From NCBI GenBank assembly GCA_019750135.1, contig JAIEOV010000086.1:1-42056 (forward strand): DNA of 42,056 nt, written 5' to 3'. Of this stretch, positions 32,607-41,138 are shown piece after piece. The first letter of the stretch is position 1. Every line of letters starts with the position of its first letter. The DNA comes from Reyranella sp. (lineage in GTDB: Bacteria > Pseudomonadota > Alphaproteobacteria > Reyranellales > Reyranellaceae). The notes below the pieces were generated by a model. The model was not told where the DNA came from. It ran no database searches and saw nothing but the letters and a program-made list of their open reading frames with translations. A program made the translations under genes and the position numbers.

Positions 32607-34102
32607 AATCGCGCACGCTCGGTCTTGGCCTGGAAGGTGTCGAGCAGGCCGCGCTCGGCGCGCGTCAACAACTCGGCGGGATCGAGCAGCAGGACCATGC
32701 GGCCCGCTTTTTCGAGGTTGACCACGCCCTGCACCAACCTGACGGGCTCGTTGCTGAGATTGGGCGCGGGTTCGATCTCGTCGGCCTGACAGCGCAGGAC
32801 CTCGGAGACCGAATCGACGATCAGGCCCGCCTTGTGGCGTTCGGTCCTGACGACGACCAGGCGGCGCTGGCTGCCCTCCGCGAGGGCCGGCATGTCGAAG
32901 CGGCGGCGCTGATCGACCACCGGCAGCACGTCGCCGCGCAGGTTGACGACGCCTTCAAGGAACTTCGGCGTACGCGGCAGGCGCGTGATCTGCTCGGGCA
33001 CGCGCGCCACCTCGTGAACCGCTTCGATCGGAAGGCCGAACTCGTCGTCGCCCAGACGGAAGACCAGGAACTGCCGTTCTTCGCCCGACCGGCTGGCCGC
33101 TTGCGTGTCGGTCGCGCTCGCCGTTCCGCCGTTGGGGCCGCTGCCCGCCTTCAGCCGCTGCATGACGTCCTCTCGGAACAGTTGATCCGGCGCCAGGACG
33201 GAGACGAGCCGTCGTCCATCATCGCCGCGATAGATCGCGCTGATCTTCGCCTCGCCGCCGGCGCGGGCCGACAGCACCGGCGGCACCTTCTCGATCCGGT
33301 CGCCGTCGGCCGGAAAGATCGTCCGCATGCGGTCGGCCAGCAATCCGACCAAACCGCCGCCGATCCTGGCAACGACGATCTTTTCACGATCGCCGCGCTG
33401 GGTTCTGGTGGTCAATCCCAGCAGGCCGCGCAGCGACAAAAGCGGCAGCAGCGTGTCGCGGAACGGGGTGACGCCCAGGACCAGGGCCTCGCTGGCCGGC
33501 AGCGCCGCCAGCGTCTCGGGTGCGTCGAGGATTTCCTGCACGACGTCGAGAGCGAGGGCATATTCCTGGCCCGCCACCTCGAAGCCGACGAGCATCTGTC
33601 GGTCGTCGGCGACGGTCTCGCGTTGCGGTGCCACGGCGGCATCGAGCACGCGCCGCGGGCGCGCCCGCGCCTCCTGCACGAAGGCAGTGCCGATCAGGCT
33701 TCCGATGTCGAGGATCTTGGCGATGGTCGACTTGCCGTCGGCGGCGAAGGCGCCCTTCAGTCGTTCGCCGGGGCGCGCCGCCAGCTCGGTCTGGCGTCTC
33801 TCGATGTGGTCAGCCTCCACGGCGACCAGCGCATCGACGGCATCGACGGCCAGCGCCACCGGCGCCGCGCCCTCCAGGACGATCGCGCGCGCGGCGGGCT
33901 CTTCCTCCGCTTCGCCGCCCAGCAGGCCGCGCACGCTGGCGATGGGCAGGACGCTGCCGCGCAGATTGGCCAGACCAAGAAGTCCCTTGGGTGCCTGGGG
34001 CACGCGCGCCACGGCGGGCAGGCGAATGACCTCGGCTATCTGGTCCGCCGGCAGGGCGTAGAGCTCGCCACCGACGCGGAAGGTCAGGAAGCGCTCAGGC
34101 AT
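32603..34102 (-). CDS. Triple CheW-domain coupling protein
   Basis: A 499-residue protein of three CheW domains at about 4-137, 168-311 and 343-480. Domains 1 and 3 keep the typical GLANLRGSVLPI and GVVNLRGDVLPVVD turn; domain 2 has diverged (GVTPFRDTLLPLLS). Ordinary CheW has one domain of about 150 residues. It would link the receptor to CheA, and three domains could bridge several partners. The ATG at 34102 overlaps the receptor stop by eight bases. It is not CheV, because there is no receiver domain. Confidence 0.87.
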   Translation of the reverse strand: MPERFLTFRVGGELYALPADQIAEVIRLPAVARVPQAPKGLLGLANLRGSVLPIASVRGLLGGEAEEEPAARAIVLEGAAPVALAVDAVDALVAVEADHIERRQTELAARPGERLKGAFAADGKSTIAKILDIGSLIGTAFVQEARARPRRVLDAAVAPQRETVADDRQMLVGFEVAGQEYALALDVVQEILDAPETLAALPASEALVLGVTPFRDTLLPLLSLRGLLGLTTRTQRGDREKIVVARIGGGLVGLLADRMRTIFPADGDRIEKVPPVLSARAGGEAKISAIYRGDDGRRLVSVLAPDQLFREDVMQRLKAGSGPNGGTASATDTQAASRSGEERQFLVFRLGDDEFGLPIEAVHEVARVPEQITRLPRTPKFLEGVVNLRGDVLPVVDQRRRFDMPALAEGSQRRLVVVRTERHKAGLIVDSVSEVLRCQADEIEPAPNLSNEPVRLVQGVVNLEKAGRMVLLLDPAELLTRAERGLLDTFQAKTERARL

Positions 34103-36041
34103 TCTGCTGCTTGAGCGTGTCGGCCAGGGAGGCGATTTCCTCGATGGCCGCCGCGAGATCCTCGGTGCCGCGTGCCTGCTCGACGGAAGCCGTTGAGGCC
34201 TGGCGGGCGGCATTGCCGGCTTCGTCCGCCGCAGCCGCGATCTGCCGGGCGCCGGTCGCCGTCTCAGCTACCGCGGCCAGTATCTGGTTGGCGCCCTGCA
34301 GGATCTCGTCGTTCGCGGTGCGCAGGGCGGCGATGTCGCGTTCCACCTTGTCGAGCGTGGCGATCACGGTCCGGTTGATCTGGACCTCGTTCTCGACGGA
34401 ATCGACAATCTGCTCGAGGTCTCGGCGCAGCAGGCCGATCTGCTCGAGGATGCCGCCCACCGTTTCCTTGATCCGGTCGGCGCTGTCGGACGCTTCGCGG
34501 GCGAGGCCGCGGATGTCGTTCGACACCACCGCGAAGCCGCGACCCGCGTCGCCGGCCCGGGCCGCCTCGACCGATCCGCTGACGGCCAGCATGGTGGTCT
34601 GCACCACGACCAGCGAGATGCCGGACACGATCTTGTCGATGTTGCGCCCGCTCGACTCGAGGCGGCCGATCGTGACGAGGCTGGCGCGGGTACTGTCGAG
34701 GCCGGTCGACACGCCGGCCACCAACTTGCTGATCGCCACGCTGCTCGCCTTCAGGCCATCCGCGAGCTTGGCCACCAACTGGCTGGATCGGGTAGCATTC
34801 TGCTGGGCCAGCGCGGCGCTCTTCTCGATCTGGGTAAGCGCCGCCGAGGTCTGCTGGGTGGCGGCAGCCTGCTGCTGCGTTCCACGGTTGATCTGTCCGA
34901 GCGCCGTCATGATCTCGCGTGCGGCCCCTGACAGCTCCTGGATGGTCGCCGACAGTTCCTCCGCCGCCGCGCTGATCTGTTCGGCGGAAGCGGCGTCCAC
35001 CTTGCCGGTGCGCGCGGCTTCCGCGATCCGCGACAGGTCCAGCGCTGCCCGCTGGCCTTGGTCGAGGGATTTGGCCTGTTCCTGCACGGCCGTCTGGACC
35101 TCGATGGCGGCAGAGGATTGCTCCTCCGCGGCGCTCGCGACCAGGGTGGCGCCCTTTTCCGCTTCGCCCGCGGCGCGATCCGCCTGCACGGCGTCGGTCA
35201 GGATCTGCTGGCTGGCTTCGGCGATCTTCTGCATGTCCCCGCGCAGGCTATCGAGAACTGCGATGACGGCGATGCCGGCCTTCGACTCGTTGATCGCGAT
35301 CTCCGACGCCTGCTCCAGGGCCGCTGCGACCTCGCGCACGTCGGCCTGGATGGCCGTGGCAAGCTTCTGCACGTCCTGCGAGCTTCTCTCCGACGTTTCG
35401 GCGAGCGCGCGCACCTCGTCGGCGACGACCGCGAAGCCGCGGCCGTGATCGCCGGCCCGCGCCGCTTCGATCGCGGCGTTCAGGGCAAGCAGGTTGGTCT
35501 GGTCGGAAATGCGGCTGACCGCGCTCGTGATGTGGCCGATATCCTGGGCCCGCCGCGTAAGCTCGCGGATCAGCGCAACCGAGGCGCCCTGCCGCTCGCC
35601 GTTGCGTTCGACGGCGCGCACCGAGGTGCCGATTTGCACGGCGGTTTCGCCGAGAACCACTTCGACCGCCTCGGTGCGGCGGCGGGAGACTTCGGCCTGG
35701 CCGCGCGCGGCGACGAGGCTGCTGACGACCTGCCTGATGGCCGCAAGCTGGCCCTGAGACGCGCCGGCCGCCTCGCTGGCGCCGCTGGCGATCTGCTCCA
35801 TCGCGCGACGCAGTTGTTCGGCCGCGGCGGAGGCTTGGGTGAGGCCGCTGGCCAGTTGTTCCGTTGCCGCGGCAAGGCGCTCGGAGATCCTGTCCTGGGC
35901 ACGCGCCGACGCACGCCGGACGGCGCCATTGCTCTGGCCGTTGCGGGCCGACGTACGGGTTTGTGCACGGGCGGGTGGCGGCGGTTCGTTCGCCGGCGGG
36001 AGAGTGCCGGCGGTCAGCTTCGACTTCTTGACGAGGGCCAT
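34095..36041 (-). CDS. Soluble methyl-accepting chemotaxis-type receptor with two signalling tips
   Basis: A 648-residue receptor-like protein with no membrane segment and no recognised sensor domain. Residues 1-50 are Pro/Ala/Arg-rich and flexible. The rest is coiled coil with two signalling tips: a canonical one at 180-215 (QTNLLALNAAIEAARAGDHG), and a diverged one at 481-515 (QTTMLAVSGSVEAARAGDAG). Normal receptors have one. The ATG at 36041 has AGGGA at good spacing; an ATG at 36095 has no such site. It is the first gene of the cluster. The second tip may contact CheW/CheA in its own right, or be a structural duplication. Confidence 0.85.
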   Translation of the reverse strand: MALVKKSKLTAGTLPPANEPPPPARAQTRTSARNGQSNGAVRRASARAQDRISERLAAATEQLASGLTQASAAAEQLRRAMEQIASGASEAAGASQGQLAAIRQVVSSLVAARGQAEVSRRRTEAVEVVLGETAVQIGTSVRAVERNGERQGASVALIRELTRRAQDIGHITSAVSRISDQTNLLALNAAIEAARAGDHGRGFAVVADEVRALAETSERSSQDVQKLATAIQADVREVAAALEQASEIAINESKAGIAVIAVLDSLRGDMQKIAEASQQILTDAVQADRAAGEAEKGATLVASAAEEQSSAAIEVQTAVQEQAKSLDQGQRAALDLSRIAEAARTGKVDAASAEQISAAAEELSATIQELSGAAREIMTALGQINRGTQQQAAATQQTSAALTQIEKSAALAQQNATRSSQLVAKLADGLKASSVAISKLVAGVSTGLDSTRASLVTIGRLESSGRNIDKIVSGISLVVVQTTMLAVSGSVEAARAGDAGRGFAVVSNDIRGLAREASDSADRIKETVGGILEQIGLLRRDLEQIVDSVENEVQINRTVIATLDKVERDIAALRTANDEILQGANQILAAVAETATGARQIAAAADEAGNAARQASTASVEQARGTEDLAAAIEEIASLADTLKQQNA

Positions 36042-36156
36042 CGGGGTTCCCTGGGACAATGCGGATTGCTCGCGAACAGTCGCAGTCGCACGCATATCGG
36101 CCGCTGGATGCCCAGACCCTAAGGCAATTCAACAGGTTGTCCAAGGCTCGTGCGGA

Positions 36157-36660
36157 GTGACAGCACTGCTGGCATTGCGGTCCCGGCGGCGCGCCCCTGG
36201 CGGTACGCAAAAATCCCGCGCCTGTGCCGGTGGTGTTGCGGTTGCCGAGCTCGCGGACTTCTTCGAGGTCGCGCCGCGCACCATCGACAACTGGATCGCG
36301 AGCCATCCTTCCTTCGCCGAGGCGGTGAAAGGGGGCCGGATAGTGGCCGACGCGAGGGTAGCGCGCTGCCTCTACGAGCGCGCGGTCGGCTACACGTGCA
36401 CGGTCGAGCGCACGGTGCTGCACCAGGGCGAGGAGCGAAAGCTCAAGAACGTCGTGCACCATCCGCCCGACGTGCGCGCCTGCATCTTTTGGCTGCGCAA
36501 CCGCCGGCGCGATGCCTGGTCCGAAAGGCGGGCCGCCGGATCGGAGGATGGTGGCTCGGGCGGCGAGGTGAACGACCCCCTCGAACAGTGGCGCAGGGAA
36601 CGGATGGCCGAGCTGGAGCTCGACGTCGCCGGCGGCTCAGGCGGCGCGCTTCTTCAGGGC
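36157..36660 (+). pseudogene. Phage terminase small-subunit-like HTH gene remnant
   Basis: The reading frame shows VAELADFFEVAPRTIDNWIA (helix-turn-helix), then FAEAVKGGRIVADARVA, YERAVGY, HHPPDV and FWLRNRRRDAW. This pattern is typical of phage terminase small subunits of alphaproteobacteria. A GTG at 36157 is a possible start; none is convincing. After about 36640 the frame has no stop until 37341 and runs antisense through the HdeD-family gene, where its composition becomes a His/Asp-rich shadow. I therefore read it as a gene that lost its end, or an isolated prophage relic. No other phage genes are nearby. The end given is approximate. Confidence 0.5.
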
Positions 36661-37233
36661 GAGGCCGATGCCGAGCCAGCTCGAGCCGACGAAGATCAGG
36701 TCGATGCCGAGGAAGATGCCCAGCGTGTAGGCGCTGGAGTAGGGCCACTTGGCGACGATGATGATACCCAGCAGCAGCGTGATCAGGGCGGAAACGGCCA
36801 CCCATCCCCACGGCTTGCCGGCCTCGCGCACATTCCAGGCGAGGATGCCGCGCACCACGCCGCCGATCATCAGCGCTATGCCCAGCATCAGGGTCACGAT
36901 GGCGGCGGCCTCGAACGGGCGGAAGAAGCAGATGACGCCGGCGGCGACATAGAGCACGCCGAGCAGTGCCCAAAGGGCGAAGCGGCCCCAGTCCTTGACG
37001 CTGAAGGCGGTGATGATCTCGGTCACGCCGGCCATGATCATCATGACGCCGATCACGAAGATCGCCGAGACGGTGGCCATCACGACGCTGCCGAGCGCGA
37101 TCACGCCGGCGATCATGAAGATAATGCCCAACGCCACGATCCAACCCCACTTGGCGTGCAGCGCCTTCAGACCTTCGCCCAGGCTGCCCCCGCCGGCGTT
37201 GGGCGGGGCCGGGCTGTTGCTGGTCACGGACAT
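36637..37233 (-). CDS. HdeD/DUF308-family membrane protein
   Basis: A 198-residue membrane protein with six hydrophobic segments and a small N-terminal hydrophilic part, as in the HdeD (DUF308) family. Segments such as IFMIAGVIALG, GVMMIMAGVTEIITAF and GIALMIGGVVRGILAW show the repeated helix-pair pattern of the family. In E. coli HdeD is linked to acid stress, but most relatives are unstudied. GGAGAAGGAA precedes the ATG. Its 3' end overlaps the 3' end of the terminase-like frame on the other strand. Confidence 0.85.
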   Translation of the reverse strand: MSVTSNSPAPPNAGGGSLGEGLKALHAKWGWIVALGIIFMIAGVIALGSVVMATVSAIFVIGVMMIMAGVTEIITAFSVKDWGRFALWALLGVLYVAAGVICFFRPFEAAAIVTLMLGIALMIGGVVRGILAWNVREAGKPWGWVAVSALITLLLGIIIVAKWPYSSAYTLGIFLGIDLIFVGSSWLGIGLALKKRAA

Positions 37234-37333
37234 CGGTTCCTTCTCCCTGCGGAATGCCCATCTGCGAAATGGGTATCTCGCAGGATACACCGGGCCGTTG
37301 GCAGTGTCGCGACGCCTATGGGACAATCGGTGC

Positions 37334-38158
37334 ATGACTGAACAACAGAAACCTGTCCCTGTTCCGCGTCCGGCGACGACCGTGATGCTGGTGCGCCCGT
37401 CGGTGCCGGGCGAGCCCAACTCGACACTCGAAGTCTTCATGGTGGTCCGCCACCAGGCGATCGATTCCTTCTCCGGCGCGCTGGTCTTCCCCGGCGGCAA
37501 GCTCGAGGACGCCGACGGCGATGCGCGCTTGCGCGAGCGTTGCGGCGGGGCCGACAAGATCGCGGCCGAGGAGCTCAAGTTCCGCGTCGCCGGCGTGCGC
37601 GAGGCCTTCGAGGAGTGCGGCATCCTTCTCGCCCGCAAGCGCGGCGAGCGCGCGGTGATTGCCGCCGCCGATCTCAAGGGCATCGAGGACCGCTGGCGCA
37701 CGAAGCTCGCCAAGGACGAGGCCAGCATCGTCGACCTGGTCGAGGCCGAGGATCTCGAACTCGCAACCGACCTGATGGTGCCCTACGCGCATTGGATCAC
37801 GCCGACCTTCGCACCCAAGCGCTTCGACACCTGGTTCTTCCTGGCCGAGGCGCCCGAGGACCAGATCGCCCTGCATGACGGTTCGGAGTCGGTCGACTCG
37901 GTATGGATCGGCGCGCAGGCCGCGATCGACGAAGCCGCTGCCGGCAAGCGCACCCTGGTGCACGCGACTTTCAAGAACCTGGAACTTCTGGTCGACGGCA
38001 AGACCGTCGCCGGCGCCATCGCCGCCGCCAGTGCGCGCAAGATCGTGACGGTCCAGCCCTGGGTCGAGACGCGCGACGGCAAGCGTTACATCCACATCCC
38101 GCCGGATGCGGGCTACCGCAACCTGTTCCGCGAAATGCCGCCGACGGCGGGGAGGTAA
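37334..38158 (+). CDS. NUDT19-like Nudix hydrolase
   Basis: A 274-residue Nudix protein. FPGGKLED opens the Nudix box and RVAGVREAFEECGILL completes it, but about 25 residues lie between the two halves. That insertion and the length match the NUDT19 (RP2) type, members of which cleave CoA and acyl-CoA to phosphopantetheine derivatives and adenosine 3',5'-bisphosphate. A CoA role would suit the acyl-CoA operon that follows at 38362, but they are separated by a palindrome and co-transcription is not shown. The ATG at 37334 has a weak ribosome binding site. Confidence 0.8.
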   Translation: MTEQQKPVPVPRPATTVMLVRPSVPGEPNSTLEVFMVVRHQAIDSFSGALVFPGGKLEDADGDARLRERCGGADKIAAEELKFRVAGVREAFEECGILLARKRGERAVIAAADLKGIEDRWRTKLAKDEASIVDLVEAEDLELATDLMVPYAHWITPTFAPKRFDTWFFLAEAPEDQIALHDGSESVDSVWIGAQAAIDEAAAGKRTLVHATFKNLELLVDGKTVAGAIAAASARKIVTVQPWVETRDGKRYIHIPPDAGYRNLFREMPPTAGR

Positions 38159-38170
38159 AGAGTTCTCTTG

Positions 38171-38233
38171 CCGGAGCGCGGACCTCCAGGTCCGCTCATG
38201 ATCATGATGCGGACCTGGAGGTCCGCGCTCCGG
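38171..38233. repeat. Long perfect palindrome, copy 2
   Basis: Bases 38171-38195 and 38209-38233 are perfect 25-base inverted repeats with a 13-base loop TCATGATCATGAT. Each arm holds an inner palindrome (GGACCT, CC, AGGTCC). It shares with copy 1 at 22839 the CCGGA-type ends and the loop-side GCTCATGATC, while the arm sequences differ. It begins 13 bases after the Nudix stop and lies upstream of the acyl-CoA operon. Confidence 0.85.
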
Positions 38234-38361
38234 GAAGATTTCGCCGACCGGAACTAAATTCCATCGGCGAGGCAGCCATGATCAAATGCACCTCGCGCGT
38301 TCCGGTCGGGCGCGCTAAGAGCGGAGACATAAACGCCCGTTCATAGTTGGGAGGAAAGCGA

Positions 38362-39807
38362 ATGGTCGGAATCGTGGCCTATGGGGCCTACGTCCCGCGC
38401 CTGCGCCTGCAGCGTCAGGCCGTCTACGACGCCAACAAGTGGTTCGCCGCCGGCCTGCGTGGCCTGGCCAAGGGCGAGCGCTCGATGGCCAACTGGGACG
38501 AGGATTCGATCACCATGGCCGTCGAGGCCTCGCGCGATTGCCTCACCAGCCACAAGCCCGAGGACGTGCGCAGCCTGTACTTCGCCTCGACCACGCATCC
38601 CTTCAAGGATCGCCAGAATGCCGGCGTCATCGGCACGGCATTGTCGATCGAACAGAATCTCTTCGCCTCCGACGTCGGCGGCTCGCAGAAGGCCGGCACC
38701 TCGGCGCTGATCGCGGGACTCAATGCCTCGAAGAACGGCGGCGGCCCGGCCCTGGTGGCGGCGGCCGACAAGCGCATGGCGCGCGTCGCCTCGTCGAACG
38801 AGATGAATTATGGAGACGGCGCCGCCGCGCTTCTCTGCGGGACCGAGAACGTGATCGCCAAGCTGGTCGGCCATCACTCGGTGTCGATGGACTTCGTCGA
38901 CCACTTCCGCGGCGACGAGACCGACTTCGACTACGGCTGGGAAGAGCGCTGGATCCGCGACGAGGGCTACTCGAAGATCGTGCCGCCGGCCGTCAAGGCC
39001 GCACTCGCCGCCTGCAACCTCAAGGGCGCCGACATCAGCCACTTCATCATGCCGAGCTTGATGCCGGCCGTCCCGAAGCAGATGGCCAAGATCTGCGGCA
39101 TCGGCGACGGCTCGGTGCGCGACCTGCTGGGCGCCAATCTCGGCGACACCGGCGCGGCGCATGCGCTGGTCATGCTGGTCGACGCACTCGAGAAGGCCAA
39201 GGAAGGCGACAAGATCATGGTCGTTGCCTTCGGCCAGGGCGTCGACGTGCTGGTGTTCGAGGTCACGGCCGAGAACGCCAAGCTGCCCAAGCGCAAGGGC
39301 CTGTCGGGCTGGCTGGCGCGTCGGAAGGAAGAGACGAACTACATGAAGTTCCTCGCCTTCAACGAGATGCTGCCGATCGACAAGGGCATGCGCGCCGAGT
39401 TCGACAAGAAGACGGCGCTCAGCGTCCTGTGGCGCAAGCGCGACATGATCTACGGGCTGGTCGGCGGCAAGTGCAAGGTGTGCGGCACCGTGCAGTTCCC
39501 GCGCAGCCAGGTCTGCGTCAATCCGAACTGTCACGCGATCGACAGCCAGGAGCCCTATCGCATGGCCGGGCTGGAGGCGAACGTGATGTCGTTCACCGCC
39601 GACTCGCTCACCTATTCGCCGGATCCGCCGGCGTACTACGGCATGATCACCTTCCCCGAGGGCGGCCGCTTCATGGCCGACTTCACGGACAGCGACAAGG
39701 AACAGGTGAAGGTGGGCGTGAAGATGCGCATGACCTTCCGCATCCGCGACAACGACACGATGCGCGGCGGCTTCAAGCGTTACTTCTGGAAGGCGGCTCC
39801 CGTCTGA
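38362..39807 (+). CDS. HMG-CoA-synthase-fold protein fused to a DUF35 OB-fold
   Basis: A 481-residue fusion. Residues 1-325 have the thiolase/HMGS-III fold, and residues 355-481 have a DUF35 zinc ribbon (Cys371, Cys374, Cys385, Cys390) with an OB-fold. By eye alignment with condensing enzymes the three catalytic positions are altered: DVGGSQKAG has Gln109 where the nucleophile Cys is expected; FIMPSLMP replaces the HQAN-type His motif; and NLGDTGAA replaces NxGNT. The domain is therefore probably non-catalytic or has a different chemistry. GGGAGG precedes the ATG. It is followed 56 bases later by a thiolase with intact residues, and DUF35 proteins normally work with such thiolases or aldolases. 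Confidence 0.8.
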   Translation: MVGIVAYGAYVPRLRLQRQAVYDANKWFAAGLRGLAKGERSMANWDEDSITMAVEASRDCLTSHKPEDVRSLYFASTTHPFKDRQNAGVIGTALSIEQNLFASDVGGSQKAGTSALIAGLNASKNGGGPALVAAADKRMARVASSNEMNYGDGAAALLCGTENVIAKLVGHHSVSMDFVDHFRGDETDFDYGWEERWIRDEGYSKIVPPAVKAALAACNLKGADISHFIMPSLMPAVPKQMAKICGIGDGSVRDLLGANLGDTGAAHALVMLVDALEKAKEGDKIMVVAFGQGVDVLVFEVTAENAKLPKRKGLSGWLARRKEETNYMKFLAFNEMLPIDKGMRAEFDKKTALSVLWRKRDMIYGLVGGKCKVCGTVQFPRSQVCVNPNCHAIDSQEPYRMAGLEANVMSFTADSLTYSPDPPAYYGMITFPEGGRFMADFTDSDKEQVKVGVKMRMTFRIRDNDTMRGGFKRYFWKAAPV

Positions 39808-39863
39808 GCGTCGCCTTCCACCGTTTACAGGCGTAGAATTCCCACCCCATCAAGGAGACCAAC

Positions 39864-41063
39864 ATGGCACGGGGTATCAAGGACAAGGTCGCGATTCTCG
39901 GAATGGGTTGCTCCAAGTTCGGCGAGCGCTGGGACTCGGGCGCCGAGGAGCTGATGCTCGAGGCGTACAAGGAATGCATCGCCGACGCCGGCATCGACGC
40001 CAAGCAGCTGAATGCTGCCTGGTTCTCGACCGCGATCGACGAGGTCCATGTCGGCAAGTCGGGCATTCCGCTGTCGACCACGCTGCGCTTGCCCAACATT
40101 CCGGTGACGCATGTCGAGAACATGTGCGCCTCGGGCACCGAAGCCTTCCGCGGCGCCTGCTACGCCGTCGCTTCGGGCGCGGCCGACTTCGCGCTGGCGC
40201 TGGGCGTCGAGAAGCTGAAGGACACCGGCTACGGCGGTCTCCCGGGCGGCCGCGGCGGCCCGCTGCAGGCGCTGTGGCACGCCAACGGCACGGCGCCGGG
40301 CAACTTCGCCCAACTCGCCACCGCCTACATGACCGCGCACAACGTGTCGGCTGACGACCTCAAGCGGGCGATCGGCCACGTCTCGTGGAAGAGCCATCAG
40401 AACGGCGCCAAGAACCCCAAGGCGCATCTGCAGAAGGCCGTGGAGATGGACACCATCCTGAAGGCGCCGATGATCGCCTCGCCGCTCGGCCTGTTCGACT
40501 GCTGCGGCGTGTCGGACGGCGCGGCCGCGGCCATCGTGACCACGCCGGAGATCGCCAAGTCGCTCGGCAAGCACAACATCGTGTCGGTCAAGGCGCTGCA
40601 GCTCTCGGTCTCGAACGGCTCCGAGTCGGGCCACAATTCGTGGGACGGAAGCTACTTCCACACCACGCGCATCGCCTCGAAGAAGGCCTATGAAGAGGCC
40701 GGCATCAAGAACCCCCGCGACGAAGTGTCGATGTTCGAGGTGCACGACTGCTTCTCGGTCACCGAGCTCGTGACCATGGAAGACCTGCACATCTCCGAGA
40801 CCGGCAAGGGCTGGAAGGACGTGCTCGACGGCTTCTACGACGCCGACGGCAAGATCCCCTGCCAGATCGACGGCGGCCTGAAGTGCTTCGGCCATCCCAT
40901 CGGCGCCTCGGGACTGCGCATGCTCTACGAGATGTACCTGCAGTTCCAGGGCCGTGCCGGCGCTCGCCAGCTCAAGGACCCGAAGATCGGCATGACCCAC
41001 AACCTCGGCGGCGCGCCGCGCGAGAACGTGTCGAGCGTCGCGATCGTCGGGCGCTTCGAGTAA
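39864..41063 (+). CDS. Thiolase (SCP-x/lipid-transfer type)
   Basis: A 399-residue thiolase-family protein. Nucleophile Cys88 lies in ENMCASG; EVHDCF (His294) and GGLKCFGHPIGASG (His344) are intact; and THNLGG (His379) takes the place of the second Cys motif, as in SCP-x thiolases. It would cleave 3-ketoacyl-CoA, or act as a DUF35-dependent aldolase as related proteins do in steroid side-chain breakdown. AAGGAG precedes the ATG. It is followed by an intrinsic terminator, and then by two MaoC genes. Confidence 0.88.
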   Translation: MARGIKDKVAILGMGCSKFGERWDSGAEELMLEAYKECIADAGIDAKQLNAAWFSTAIDEVHVGKSGIPLSTTLRLPNIPVTHVENMCASGTEAFRGACYAVASGAADFALALGVEKLKDTGYGGLPGGRGGPLQALWHANGTAPGNFAQLATAYMTAHNVSADDLKRAIGHVSWKSHQNGAKNPKAHLQKAVEMDTILKAPMIASPLGLFDCCGVSDGAAAAIVTTPEIAKSLGKHNIVSVKALQLSVSNGSESGHNSWDGSYFHTTRIASKKAYEEAGIKNPRDEVSMFEVHDCFSVTELVTMEDLHISETGKGWKDVLDGFYDADGKIPCQIDGGLKCFGHPIGASGLRMLYEMYLQFQGRAGARQLKDPKIGMTHNLGGAPRENVSSVAIVGRFE

Positions 41064-41078
41064 CTGCGAGACGAAGCA

Positions 41079-41116
41079 ACCCTCTCTCTGGCCTGCCGGT
41101 CGGAGAGAGGGTTTTT
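41079..41116 (+). terminator. Intrinsic terminator after the thiolase gene
   Basis: ACCCTCTCTC (41079-41088) pairs perfectly with GAGAGAGGGT (41103-41112), with a 14-base loop, and TTTTT (41112-41116) follows. It ends 22 bases before the next gene, so it either ends the thiolase transcript or limits read-through into the MaoC genes. Confidence 0.85.
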
Positions 41117-41138
41117 CTTTCAAGACACGGGAGGAAAC

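Noticed and set aside
36042..36095. Earlier ATG at 36095 for the receptor gene
   Set aside because: No ribosome binding site, whereas the ATG at 36041 has AGGGA at normal spacing.
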